From Enoplolaimus lenunculus (Eukaryota; Nematoda; Enoplea; Enoplida; Thoracostomopsidae), in assembly GCA_030248215.1 (NCBI GenBank), contig JASANG010001247.1, positions 236,685 through 300,684 on the forward strand: DNA of 64,000 bases, read 5' to 3'. The notes beneath the pieces were generated by a model. The model had not been told where the DNA came from, did not search any database, and worked only from the letters and a program-made list of their open reading frames with translations. Below, one piece after another: positions 48,666 to 60,894 of the stretch (within the stretch, counting starts at the first letter, position 1; each line of letters opens with the position of its first letter). The position numbers and the translations under genes were made by a program.

Positions 48666-48800
48666 TATAAATTTGATGGCTACGACTTGTGTTTAAAAAC
48701 TTCAATGAAACATGTACTTCTTCAGGGCTCATGTTCGACTAAAATTCATTTGGCATCATACTAAATCGACACCAACTCACCATATCAGTTCTTTGACATT

Positions 48801-49170
48801 GGCTGTTTTCTGAAACTTTACTTAAATTAAATTTATACTTAAGTATTTGCTAAGCAATTACCTATTTAATTAATTTTTGTTTCTAAAAGATACTTAAGGT
48901 AAATAATTACCTTTGTCAGTGAAAGTTAATTGATAGACCTAGTGTAAACTAAAAGTTGTAAAATACTATCATTGGTTTAATTCAAATTGCGGGCTCAACG
49001 TATATTGGTGATATAATTTGAAAGTTGTACATTCCCATTTTGTCGTACTGTCACAAAACTATTATTTCTTTGTTTTTATCAAGACAGATAGGTATTTATT
49101 CAAGCCGATGAGCTAAGTAAGTACTTAATCAAACTTAAAAATGCTAAAGTGAGATTTCAGGAACCTAGCC
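48801..49170. mobile_element. CTTAAG-rich MITE, copy 2
   Basis: The ends run GGCTGTTTTCTGAAACTTTA and (inverse) GGCTAGGTTCCTGAAATCTC, then CTTAA-rich sequence. ATTGGC and GCCAAT extend the inverted repeat. It is related to 33761-34111 (TGAAATCTCACTT block, TACTTAAGTATTT). Confidence 0.7.
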
Positions 49171-51271
49171 AATATTTACATGTAAACCATGATTAGGTAC
49201 CCAACATCAATGTCGTTCGTTTCAGTGCAACGCATCGCGTCAGAGAGTACCGCAGAATATCAAAGCAAGAAAAAAACAATTTTTGATGTTGAATGATTAG
49301 AACAATGACCAGAACACACTTGTTGCCGAGATAAAAATTATCATTTTTTTCTCACAAAAACGTGTCCTGTGTTTTTGCGGTCATGTTGGGATTCACAATC
49401 AGTCATATAATTTTAGTGGATGCCACAATAAGTGGAAAAATAAACCGGAACCAGGCCCAATTCGTATGCCGACAAACAACATAGTGAACGGCACCGCGAA
49501 GGTAACATTATTTTGTAATTATTATACCTTAGCAAAAAAAGAATTAACATTTAGCAGGTAGTGCAAACTGTTGCATCTTGTATGTAATATCTGACCAAAC
49601 GGATGAATACGCATCGTTCATATCCATGCGGCTTGGCATGTGAAAAAGTAATCTACATTATATTCACTTAATTACGGTCGATAATGGTGTTTTGGTATTT
49701 ACTTCGCATCGCAATGGAGGTATGATTTTGTATGAATTTATAAAGTACAAAAGGTGTTAAAGTTAAAAGTAATCAGGCGAGATGTGCACGCACGAAAATG
49801 AACAAAATGATAAATTAGAAACTGACAGACGAGAAGCGAGTACTGCGCCAAGGTTTGGACTGGTTTACGAAACGTTTTTGCGCGTAAATTTAACTGAATA
49901 AAATTGCTAATGTTTGCACTCATATTTCCACATCTGCTAAAACAGCGCATTCTTTAGGTTAAGATTCCGACTTAGGATATAGCTCATTCTTTGTTTAAGA
50001 AAGGTTCAGCTCTAGCCTAAGTCCTTGCCTAAGTAAAAGCGCATGCCGTAACTTTGAATGTGGAGGCAAGTGTACAGGAGCCAAGAGCGGACAGCTATTA
50101 AAGCCTTTTAATAAAGAGCAGTTTATTTTATAGATTCGGCGGGTTGAGTTCAGCGGTGCAACTTTTAAGGCTACAGAGCCCTTGGTTCAAAGGTGATGGC
50201 CTTTTTAATTTAGTTTTTTACTATGTAAAACATGTATAACCGCCTACCACAGTTCAACCGTAACTCCTGTTCCGGCCGGAATTCCCGCAAAAATTCAATT
50301 CCCGGTCCGGTTCTTGTTTCTGCATTCAAAGATGTAGGAACCGGAATTTGTACGGTTTTGTGGCAGATTATTTTTAGTCATTTAAATATTGGGAACTTTG
50401 TCTTTGAAAAATTGCTATTTGGACATGAGTGTTTTTTGCAAATACTTCAATTTTGTTAAAAAACTCAAAAACTACTAAACGAAAATTTAAACCAGCAAAT
50501 AACCATAGGCGTCAGTTGAACATTTGCATGCCGCACTGGTCAAATTATTATATGAACGCATCCGGAAAGGAATCAGCACCAACTTTTATAGTCCTAATTT
50601 CAGTTGCCAGTATTTCGCATATATTTGTTTAAGTGTCGGTAAAGTTTGTTTAAATTTTTAAATATGAACAAAATCCGGTCGTTGTGAACGGTGGCGCGAA
50701 AGGTGGGAATGCTGCAAAACAGAAGGAACAACAGCAATAAATATAAATAACAAAAACAACACAAAACGGCACTAAAAGACAATGCAATACAGAAACAACA
50801 AATGAAACTAAGGAAGCAAAACTCTGAAGCTGAAAATTCGCGTTGGCCGGGGTGGGCAGGAAATGTGTAAACACCAAATAGACAGAACACGTTCACTAAG
50901 TTTTGTTTAGCGCAAGAAACAGGCAACCGCGAAATTACGTTTTGAAAAGCGTTCAGAAAAACACAGAACCACTAAGTTGAGCGGTTTTGCTCGACCCACC
51001 TCGTGTCCAACTCGCTCGCACCACAGCGTAGCTGCTAAAACTGCGCTGCAGAAATCAAACGGCTATCGCTTTCAACCGCCAGCGCAGCCAGTGTTGCGCG
51101 CTACCGACACGTAAAGCGCAAAATTGAATGCGCTGGTGCTTGAAACCGCTAGCCCTTTGAACACACAGTCTTGTAGGCTATAAACACATGTACCGTGGTC
51201 ACTCCTACATACTGTGTCTATTCGTGTAAACAGTAGCCGAAACAAAAAATTAATTCACATCGACATTTCAG
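49171..51271. other. 5' flank of the receptor gene
   Basis: Holds a TTAGGC-like fragment at about 49960-50030 and a weak tRNA-like unit at about 50145-50205 (AGCGGTGC, TGGTTCAAAGG). A segment rich in CCGGTTC/CCGGAATT words at about 50260-50360 resembles the ends of the CAGGGTG family. The missing first exon of the receptor gene should lie here or further upstream; I could not identify it. Confidence 0.4.
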
Positions 51272-54200
51272 TGTAGTGCATTGTTTTTTAAAAATGTTAG
51301 CGCTGCAAAAATAGCAACAAAGAGCTTGACTTTATTGTTAACATTTCAGTCACATTCCGCGCTCACATCGTCAAATTATTCACTACAATCCAGCGAGTTC
51401 AACATTTCTTTCAATTCAAAGTCACGTTCAACTCAATACAAACAACTTTCACCTGGAACTCGTGAACTCGACTACTTTTATTTGTTACTGCTCATTATTC
51501 CGTTGCTTGCAGTCATTGGTAATTCTCTTGTCATTCTATCAGTGATTACTCAACGCAAACTGCGCGCAAGTCATACCAATTACTATATTGCAAGTTTGGC
51601 AACGTCAGACTTTTTTATCGGACTCATTGTCATACCATTTGGCGTGTATTATTCGGTAAGTTTTGTAAAAAATTTTTTAAATCCTACTAAATGCTGTCAG
51701 GGCGCAACCGGAAGTGAAAAAAACTAGAACAAGTTTTGCTGAAACCGAATGAAACAAAATTAGGTAGCAAAAATAATGTCCGACTGGCCGATTTTAACAA
51801 TTAACCTGCAAACTGTGGTTAAGAAATTTGTTTTAAGTTGCCTTTCTAAGAATTCTCAGCAATTCAATCTTTGTCAAACTGCTCCAAAGTTACTAATGAA
51901 CTCATTGATGGGTACCAATTTCATAAACGTAAGAAAAACTTCACTACCGAAATCGCCCGTACCTTCGGCAAAAACTCTACCGGATCACGAGATCAATTTT
52001 CTATTGGAGCCAGAGGCAGACCAACAGTTATACCGTATTTTATGCTTGCACGATCCATTGTGCACGATTATTCCTACTCTCAACTGCATACATCGGCTAT
52101 CGACATTTCGCGATAAGCTTTATCAATTTTTCGAACCACAGAATCGAAACCTAAGCAATTTAAATCTTCGAACAAGTTATGCAATTAGTGTCAACGGCCC
52201 GGCGGTTAGTAAGGTGAACGTGCGATTTATAGGAACCGCACTGGTCATCGTTAACTGGCGATGGATATTGCACGCGGTTTAACATATTGACTTGGACATC
52301 GAAATCAGATAAAAACAAAGAAAAATCATATATGATGTAGAAAAATTAGGGAAAGACGTATCAGGTATGCGGCAAGTTCAACATGTATAGACACAGCAAA
52401 AACATCTCAAAAAGAGCCATTTCGAAGATATGTTTCTTCTGCAAGCTGACTCACACGATTGTTCAACGGAGAAAGTTAGAAGTTTCTAAGCAGAAGCAGA
52501 AGAAATTCTGGCCCAAATCTTGGCAAAAAAACGTTTCCACATATTATAACACTCGGAGAAGAAATCGTTAGGAGGTTTTATTCAATTTTGATTTCAGGTA
52601 AATCAAGAACGGTGGACACTTGGTGAGCATATATGTCGGTTTTATTTAGCAACAGACGTTGGTGCCAGTACTGCATCAATAATGAATTTACTACTTATTA
52701 GCGTTGACCGGTAAGTTTCTTTGATGTTAAATAATTAATTACTCGCAGCGCGCAGCGGTGTTTTACAGGGTTTCATTTCAGGAAGGTTCATTGGGTTAAA
52801 AATATTTCTGCATATTGAAGCTGATATGCATCAGATGGTGTAGTATTGAAAACGCTGCAGAGACTCGATATAGGCAGCTCGCAGTGCTAGGAGGACTAAA
52901 AATATTCAGGAGGGCATATAAGTGTTTTCGCTGATTTACAAGCAAAGTTGATAACATTCTATGGGCCCTAAAATTTTTTACACGGCAGGGCTGAGCACCC
53001 TGGCCCCCTCTTGGCTATGAGCCCTGCTTAAGTACACCAAAATTAATTTTGTGGCGGAATTTTATATCACTATTTGGCTCGCTTTGTAAAATTTGTGCAA
53101 AACACATGACCGGTGCACTTCAAAGCACGGGCGGAGCGCTAGATACAGAGATGTACACCAAATTTTTGATTTTAATACACTAACTTTTAATAAAACAACC
53201 ATTTCATACTGAACTATCCTGATTGTGGAGCAGGTTCGTTGTCTAAATTAAATGTGACACCAAAGATAGAACTACAGCGGCCTGTGATCGTCGCCGCAGT
53301 ACCTCGCCCGCGAAAATAGCGAAACCACCGGCTCAATTTGGCCCCACCAAAATAGGAACGCCCTTCTAAACCTGGTTTTGTTTAGCCATTTTTCAGGTTT
53401 ACTGCAATAGTGTTCCCGCGTGCGTACCAAGAAAATTGGCGTCGTCCAACGCGTGCCATATTTATTATCGCACTGATTTGGTTTGCAAGCACATCAGTCG
53501 CTGTACCACTGCTCATACATCAGTCGACCTCAATCGTCAACCTTGGGCCGAAACACTCAGATCGTCCAATGTTAACTTCAACCCAAGCGTACCTAAAATC
53601 GTTCTTTGATCAACTTTCCAGCTATACCGAAACTTCTACATCATTGACTGAACACAAAAATTCCACAGCGATTCGTAAAATTGAAGTTCATCGTATTGTG
53701 AAACCACCTTCGTCGAATGCAACATTGTTTCAATTTTCTAACTCGCATTTCCACAATAATAATAATAATAACAGCAATAACAATAGTATGAATAAAAACT
53801 CCAGTTTATCTTCGTATTCCCACATCGTTTGCGGGTTTGAATCGCCCGATTTTATGATTTACTCGTCACTGTTTTCGTTTTATTTTCCGGCGAGCATTGT
53901 CACACCAATGTATATTGCAATTTACTTCAAGCTTAAAGGTCGCGTGGAACGTAAATTTCAAACGTCAGGCGGTACAACAACAAATACGTGCACTGGCGGT
54001 GGCGGTATACAGTCCACGGCGAGCGGAGCAACATTATCAAGTCGCTTTTCGGCAAATTGCGCGAATAATTATTCATGTGGGGGTGTTGGCCCGGCGTTTG
54101 GTTATCTCAAGCACGGTAACGTATCACTCGGCCGCCGGAAATATAATTCTCAATCGAAATCACTACTTCGTACTAGTGGTGGTGTCCTATGCTCGTCCCC

Positions 54201-57200
54201 TGTATCAACATCGGGTGTATTTCGCTTTCGCAACTCGCCAAGAACAACAGCGGACGGCGGTTTATTACCCACCTACACTCCACAAGGTTATCATTCTTCA
54301 CCTGGACAAACGTCAGTTTTCACATCATCGAGATCTTCGTCATTTTCAAGTCCTTCGCTCAATCCATCTTTCAATTCAACGTTGAACATTCGTGCAGCTA
54401 AACGTCGACGAATCCATCTGAGAGCACTATTAGCAGCATCAAATTCGCCGCTAACGACGTCTTTTGGTTCAGCTCAGCCTCCAAACCGAACACTGCTCCG
54501 TATTGAACCTGATATGATCAGGCAATTTCATCAAAATTTCATTGCTGTCTCACGGTCAATGGACCAGCAGTCATTGAGTCCTCCAGATGGCGAACAGACA
54601 GGTGGTATTTGTTTACGAGTACCAACCACTTCTGCGCTAAGCGAACGATGGGTAGTTGTAAATGGTTGCAGTGGTGGACAAGAAACAAACAAATTCACAA
54701 ACGAACGGACAACAAGTGATCATCAGAAAGGATGGCAGACTTCTCAGCCTTTGGCTTTAGTATCTGGAGGAACAATCAGCTACCGGCAACCATTGGCAAC
54801 TCTACAAGAAGACGACGCAACAACGGAAAAGTTGCTCGATTCAACGTCCGAACTCAGCCACTATTCGCATCGGAGATCGGTATCTGCTGCAAGCAAATTG
54901 ACATCAACACAGTCGGCTCAAGATTTGTTGGAGTGCAACGATGAAAACGAAAGCTGTCCGCAGTCGGCGCAACTGGTTGTTGAAACGACGCAACCACTAT
55001 TGAGGGAGACATTAATTTTGGAGTCGCCGAGTGGAGACGAAAATCAGTTACACCAGCAACAACAACACCATTATCAAGAAAAACAACAACTACAACAACA
55101 ACAACAAAAACAACTACAACAAAAATTATGTGTTGGACAACTTTTGTCGCCAGACAATTGTCATGAATGGTACGACGGTGTCGGAAACAGTGCCAGCGGA
55201 GCACAAACAAAAAATCGTCTGGATATAAATTACAACTACGACAACAACCAGATGCTTGGAGTTGCGCTGAATACTTTGCGAACAACACGATTAAGAAAAC
55301 AAATTAGCGAAGTTGATCAGAGCTCAAAATTGTCTACATACAATAATCAAACTGGACCAGTCGAATCAAAAGAGAAACTCATAAGTAAGCGATCGATATC
55401 GTTTCCTGAAAAATGTACAACTGATGTAAAATACACAGCAGCAGCAGCTGGGCCATGGGCAACTTCAATGGCAGTAGATAAATTTGCAACTGCAGTTCAA
55501 AGTCCCGTTGAAGCAACAGTTGAATTTGACCGCGTTTTTGAGAAAACTGAAAATATGCCAGGCAACAATAATGTCGAAACATCGGCGGAATTCTATGATG
55601 GTGAGTTGTTACCTCCTGACGTCATAGACCAGACGTATAGTCGAAAACAAATTCAACGAGATAGCATTTGTGGTGTGTTCATGCAAGACGTAACCGCCAT
55701 TGAAGCCGATGAAATTTGGACGACAACTCCTCCGAGGAAACACAGCAGCAACAACAGCCGAAAATCATCAAAACAGCCGGATCATCGTGGAAATGATTCA
55801 TCACAACCCAGAAACAACCAAGAACAAAAACAAAATTTATTTGCCACAGCGGTGCCGTCGAAAGACAAGTCAAACAAATACACGGCTAGCGCTACTTCTA
55901 CGACTGAAATAAACTGCTCAAGTTTATTGCTCTGTAAACAGCGGTCACTATGCTACTGCAAAGTAGAAAACAATAACAATTTGATGTCGTGCAAAAATTG
56001 CAAACCAACAGCTGAAAAGAAATTAAGCTTAAATAATCACTCGCCTAAAGCAAGCAGCATGGTTGAAAACGTTCATCGGGTATACAAAAGTGTTTCCGTC
56101 GATAAAACTGGTTTCGATGCAAACATACGCAAAATTAATCCGTCAACTAGCGCAGGAAGATTGAAAGCTCCCGAGGTGTGCCAGACAACAAAAGCTCATA
56201 GTCAAAACTATAACTCATTTCTTAGCTCAATCGCTCGGCAACGATGTGCTGGTTTCAAAAGTTCGTGTAATAATGATGAAGGCCAACGCTTAAGTTTAAC
56301 GGATGTGTACCGCAGTGTAGACCGCAACGTCGAACCGCACAGCGAGAGTCCAACTGGTCAAAAATCCAATTCAACCGATGACGAAACACTAAACTCAACT
56401 AATCGTGCAAGCGAAACTCCAGTGGACGCATGCAGTTCTTCGGCAGAAGTTCAAGAACAGCATTCAAGCGTGTCAAATACAGCTGAAAGTCGACGACGAC
56501 AATTTCGTCTCGATAGCAACAACAATAGACACAAAAAAGAACTTGTTTTAGTTGATAATGCAGTGAGCATTGACGATTGTGGTAACAGTGCAGTTCGTTC
56601 AACTGATACCGATGACGTAATCGACGCAGTCGATCATCCAATTGCTAGAAATGACGTTATGAATGTCGATTGTCGTCGTCGAGTCACAGCCAATGACGCC
56701 ATCGATAGTGATTATCATCCAATCGTTGTCGATGACGTCATTGACGCCAACTGTCCAATGATTGTTGGAGACGTCATTGATGCAAAGTGTGGCGACTGCA
56801 CTGGGGACGTGTCGCAGTTAGGGTCCGCGACGTGTGTTGTCACACCGTACGACTTAACGTCGACAACACCGGCACAGTCGTCAAGTTGCTCAGCAACATA
56901 TAATGCTGCAGTTCGACTACGTCGACGTCGCCGGCAACAACGACGTCGACAATCGTTGTACTTAGCGACGTCGTCTATGTTGTTTTGTTGCTGTTGTTGT
57001 TATCGACGTCTACGACCTAATCTCGCTGCAGCTGCTGCCGCTGCTGCCACTGCTACTGCGGCTGCGACTACAACTGTTGACAGTGACAGCATTGGTGTAG
57101 CAGCAGCGACAGCTGGCAGCGTTACAACTGGCGGCGGCGTACCAAGTGTTGGCGGCGATAATCGACGCCAAAATTTTGGATTTCGAGGACGCCGTGAACC

Positions 57201-58385
57201 AAGCAGTGTACGTCGAGAGCAAAAAGCGACAAAATTGGTTGCGTTTGTGCTTGGTAAGTTGTATGCAGCCGGAAAAAACACTGTAATACAGAGATCGAAG
57301 TTTGGCGTCCGACCCCATGAGCAGGGTTGGGCGGTCTCGGCTAAAAACCGAGACCGAGACGGAGACCTGACTACCTAGACCGGCCAAGAAAAATCTCGGT
57401 CTCGGTCATTTTTTGGTCATCACCAAAAAAATTTCAAAATAGTTATTTTAGTTTTTTTTGCTTTTTATAATTTGTTGTGTTTTTCATAACTTTTTTTGTG
57501 TTTTTTCTGAATATCTTCCCGTAAAATTATTGCGTATCAATGAAATTTCATGAATTCACAGAAAAATTTTATTCATCAGTCATCACTTACTTCAGCAATA
57601 CAGTCATACGTTTACTGAATCCTCGACTTCTGGTTTCGGTTTCAAACCACCGATACTCAAAAAGCGAGACCGAGATCGTGACCGAGACTTGCCAAATACT
57701 CAGACTGACCGAGACCGAGACTCACATGCCTGCCCATTAGGCTCATGGTACTCGATGTGTGCAGATTTGGCCGCCTATAGGGTAGGCTATAAAATATGGC
57801 GCAAAAATCAAATTAATATCTCTTAATGTTGAATTATTAACCACTTCAGTTAACTAAAATTGGTTTCTGCAGAGTGACTCGGAAATTTTAATTGTTTATC
57901 GAAAGTATCTGGCCGGTTGCTTTCTAATTCGCTTTAAAGCTGTACTCTATTTTAACTCGCGAGAATGGACATTAATTATACTGTACAATATAAAAATCCC
58001 AAAGATTGCTCCATTCCCTTGTACAGTTTTTAAAAAAGTTTAACTGCAGTTTACCAAAAGTTACTTAACGGGGCTTGTAAATTATCGTCTGCAATGGATT
58101 AGTATCGAAACAGTAACAGATTTTGACTTAGCATAATTTTTTTATATTTTAGCATGTTTCTTGTGTTGTTGGACGCCATTTTTCTGCTTCAATTTATATC
58201 GTGGTATTTGCCTAAAATACAATTATTGCCAATCGGAAAATGAACTTCATTTACGCATTTTCACCGCAGTGACATGGCTTGGATACACTAATTCAGTATT
58301 GAATCCAATACTGTATACTCTTTTCAACGTATTGTTTCGTGAAGCATTCCGGAGGCTTCTAACTTGTCAATGGAGTCAACGGTGA
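51272..58385 (+). CDS. D2-like catecholamine/aminergic G-protein-coupled receptor with giant third intracellular loop
   Basis: Exons are 51272-51655, 52598-52710, 53397-57253 and 58153-58385, all in phase, with GTAAGT donors and TTTCAG/TTTTAG acceptors; together about 1,528 residues. Exon 1 has no in-frame ATG, so an upstream exon must supply the start; another good acceptor lies at 51349. Exon 1 carries TM1 (GNSLVI) and TM2 (SLATSD). Exon 2 carries ECL1 (WTLG), the TM3 cysteine, the amine-binding Asp (ATDVGAS) and VD of the DRF motif. Exon 3 carries TM4, an ECL2 of about 110 residues with poly-Asn and the disulfide Cys (HIVCGF), TM5 with all three catecholamine serines (YSSLFSFY), and an ICL3 of about 1,095 residues. 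TM6 is split by the last intron (KATKLVAFVLA|CFLCCWTPFF); exon 4 has TM7 (WLGYTNSVLNPILY) and a short tail ending after a helix-8 cysteine. Long ICL3, short tail, TM5 serines and TASIMNLL-DRFTAI match D2-like dopamine receptors, usually Gi/o-coupled; the ligand is inferred. DRF replaces DRY. Confidence 0.9.
51750..52290 (+). mobile_element. Possible FLYWCH/MULE-type transposon remnant inside receptor intron 1
   Basis: One frame reads NELIDGYQFHKRKKN, resembling the start of FLYWCH zinc-finger domains found in Mutator-like transposases and relatives. The expected YW and Cys/His residues are not visible in the same frame. An overlapping 168-codon frame (51776-52282) may be the same remnant or chance. 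It lies wholly within the 942-bp intron and does not contribute to the receptor. Confidence 0.25.
52711..53396 (+). other. Receptor intron 2 with a GGGCCT-family repeat
   Basis: The 686-bp intron contains GGGCCCTAAAATTTTTTACA and GGGCTGAGCACC around 52895-53035, a copy of the GCTCAGCC/GGGCCT family. The donor is GTAAGT and the acceptor ATTTTTCAG. Confidence 0.6.
56595..56795 (+). repeat. In-frame DDVIDA-type repeat within the receptor loop
   Basis: DDVIDAVDHPI, NDVMNVDC, NDAIDSDYHPI, DDVIDANCPMI and GDVIDAKC recur about every 14-20 residues in the third intracellular loop. At DNA level the word GATGACGTCATTGA and variants recur, partly palindromic (GACGTC). Confidence 0.85.
57315..57748. mobile_element. 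MITE-like element inside receptor intron 3
   Basis: The ends CCATGAGC and GCTCATGG form an inverted repeat that continues into GGTCTCGG/CCGAGACC-rich sub-terminal sequence on both sides. Length is 434 bp, with no coding capacity. Because it begins about 60 bp after the GTAAGT donor, it prolongs the apparent open frame past the true exon end. Confidence 0.65.
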
Positions 58386-58434
58386 AATGCGTCGTTGGTA
58401 ATCGTCCTACCGTTAAACCTGAGTTGAGTGAATG

Positions 58435-58440
58435 AATAAA
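58435..58440 (+). terminator. Poly(A) signal of the receptor gene
   Basis: AATAAA lies about 50 bases after the TGA stop at 58383-58385, a usual distance for a short 3' UTR. Confidence 0.7.
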
Positions 58441-58744
58441 CATTGCTAGAAAATGTTTTCCTACGTATTAACATCTGCTTTCGAAAGCGTTGCACTAGCA
58501 GTTAGAATAGTGATGAAAAAAGTTGTCGGTCATCCACGTATACTGTCTACGCTGCTGAAATATAGTCCATACACTTGGCTACAATAGCGGTACAAAACAA
58601 TATTGTTTTTACGATATTAGGAGTTGACAGAGAGTATGCTAAGTTAGTGCGTTTCGGCGGTAGTTCCTTCTGAGGGAGTAGGGTCAATGTGGACACTTCG
58701 GACACAGTATCTGACAATAAGGAGATAGTTCGGACAGACTCAAT

Positions 58745-58985
58745 ATAACAGCTAAACGAATCTACGACAATTCGTCGCCCGACAAGTTGCCCGACAACTC
58801 GTTGACTCGGGGCTACAAGTTGTCGAGGTCTATGGAGTTGTCGGTTTCGACGAGTTGTCGGATTGACGTGTTGGAGTCGACGAGTTTTCGGGGCGACAAC
58901 TTGCCAGGTCGACGCGTTTTCGTACCTACTGCAAGGCGACAAGTTGTCGGGTCGACGAGTTTTGGGGATGACAAAACGTCTGAAC
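58745..58985. repeat. Palindromic CGACAACTTGTCG minisatellite, copy 2
   Basis: About eight degenerate units of 20-30 bp built on CGACAAGTTGTCG and GTCGACGAGTT. The left edge CGACAATTCGTCGCCCGACAA is shared, inverted, with 7.66 kb. The 146- and 150-codon opposite frames here are by-products of the array. Confidence 0.8.
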
Positions 58986-59068
58986 ACGCATTGACGCGTT
59001 ACCTCTCTAACAGACTCAATTCGGAGAGACTTAGGAGAAAACAGCTGTCCTTTCTATCACGTATTGAA

Positions 59069-59111
59069 AGTGACATATGTATGCGCGATAATGTGACATA
59101 TGTATGCGCCA
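59069..59111 (+). repeat. Short direct repeat
   Basis: GTGACATATGTATGCGC occurs twice, 26 bp apart. Confidence 0.9.
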
Positions 59112-60894
59112 TTCAGAGGGCTTGTCAGTTGTCTGGTGTGTGTACACTGGATGTGGCAGACTGTTGGATATTTAATTTAGAAAGTGTAATTACGAACATA
59201 GCGACTTGCATTTGGGCACAATTTTTTATAGCAGCGTAGACAGTATAGCGTGGATGATTCATTACCAGCCAAAACCATATATACCAGAACCAAAGTCTGA
59301 TAATTGAACTGTACTATTTTCTATATTATGAAAACTGGCACGACCCACAAACGTATTTTGGACAAGTTTCTGGATACTTTGTTTACAATAGTTATATAGC
59401 ACATAGACGGGTTTGTTCTATAGTTAGAAACTTTGTATACAGATTTTTCTGCATTCACTAACACTTGCGCATTGCACATTGTTGGACGACTAGTCACAGG
59501 GTTGTTGGCCAAAAAAAAATTCCCCGGAATGATGTTTTTTGTCATTTTTTTCCATTTTTTCGTTAGGGGTAAAAATGGAAAAATATTAAACGATTGTTAA
59601 AACATAATTTGCAACCAAATATGATGTAAAATAACGTTATATAGATAAATGTAACTAATTTACATGCAACACATTACCAGTGACGGTGTGTATATGTCCA
59701 CCAGGACACATTATGTCCGAAAAGAGAGAAAATTGCAGCATATAAATTATATGTGGTTTTCTGAGCTGAAACTTTACCACGAGATTCAGTGTAAAACTAC
59801 ATTTGCGTTTCGTTCGGTTCGCTCACTAGGTTTCGTCCACGGCGGGTTCAAAGTTAAGATGTCTGAAATTGAAAGCTTGATATTACCATATGATTTAACA
59901 CAAGAATACGTCTAGCTTCAACCTCACTTTGCTCGCGATGTGTCAGCAATTGTCAGAAACTCGATGTCAGAGGAAACCAAAAAGTGTCTTGGAATTTAAT
60001 GTATAAAAACAATTGCGACGAATTTAGCTCGCTACACTCATCATGAGTTTCTGATGTTCTGATAACCTCCCCTAATTATTCCAAGCCCAAACTTTGGACC
60101 CAAAATATAATGTCCGACCATTTTAATAGGCAGCTAATTTACTAACACTGTAAAAGTTGTGTCCAAAATTTCAGCTAATAATGCTAAACAAGGTACACTT
60201 TCATTTCCTGACATTTACAGCTTCTTATATTTCAAAAAATCGAGCTGAGTATTCTTAAAGCACTAAATTCAACAAGCAGCCCCTGAAAGGGTCAGGGAGA
60301 CGGGGTACGCATGTCCAGTATGCATAGTTCTAGAAAACTAAATATCAAACAGCATGGACTGCCTAGTTATGTATTAGATATGCGATTTTGTTATTCCGAA
60401 CTTTTAAGAGACTTGCAAGAAAATATATATTTAGTGGAAAAATATTGTTCATCCAACCATGCAACCGTAAAAATCCCAACAACGTAGTTAAAACAATGTA
60501 TAACTTCCTAATTTGGCGAACAACTGTCAGGTGTTCCCAAAAAAGTTTATTTCAGGCTTATTGTTAAAGAAGTGCTGTCAAATATTTCCTTACGGTTGTT
60601 AAAGTAGCTGCAGCCAAAAGCACCGGGCGATGAAATGTTTGTAAAGCTTTGAAGAATTTTAGCACCAAAATTGCCTGCACCTCTGACAGAAATTCTATCG
60701 GGGTGTGAGGCTAACTTTTTGCACCATCAAAGGACGCAGGCAGACATCCGGTCGTCACAGACAGCAGGTCAATTTTCTACATTTTAATTGAACAATTATA
60801 TAAACAAAAATTAAGAAGCAACCTTTACTTAAATCTTCTTCAAAATTCAAAGTTGAATTAGTTTTTTTTATAAAAAGTGGCCAATCGTCCGACC

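Larger units (their letters stand above)
58441..60890. other. Intergenic with minisatellite and repeat fragments
   Basis: Beyond the minisatellite at 58.75-58.98 kb there is a fragment at about 60050-60130 (GATAACCTCCCCTAATTATTCC) related to 23.94 kb. Frames of 74-150 codons here overlap repeats and have no domain. Confidence 0.4.

Noticed and set aside
53897-54385. 162-codon plus-strand frame inside the receptor exon
   Set aside because: It overlaps the receptor frame in another phase; the receptor frame has the helices and conserved motifs.
54854-57387. Several minus-strand frames of 64-144 codons across the receptor loop
   Set aside because: They are antisense by-products of repeat-rich coding DNA, with no start context or domains.
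58547-59239. 146- and 150-codon frames on both strands
   Set aside because: Both read through the palindromic CGACAAC minisatellite; opposite-strand openness is expected from the repeat.
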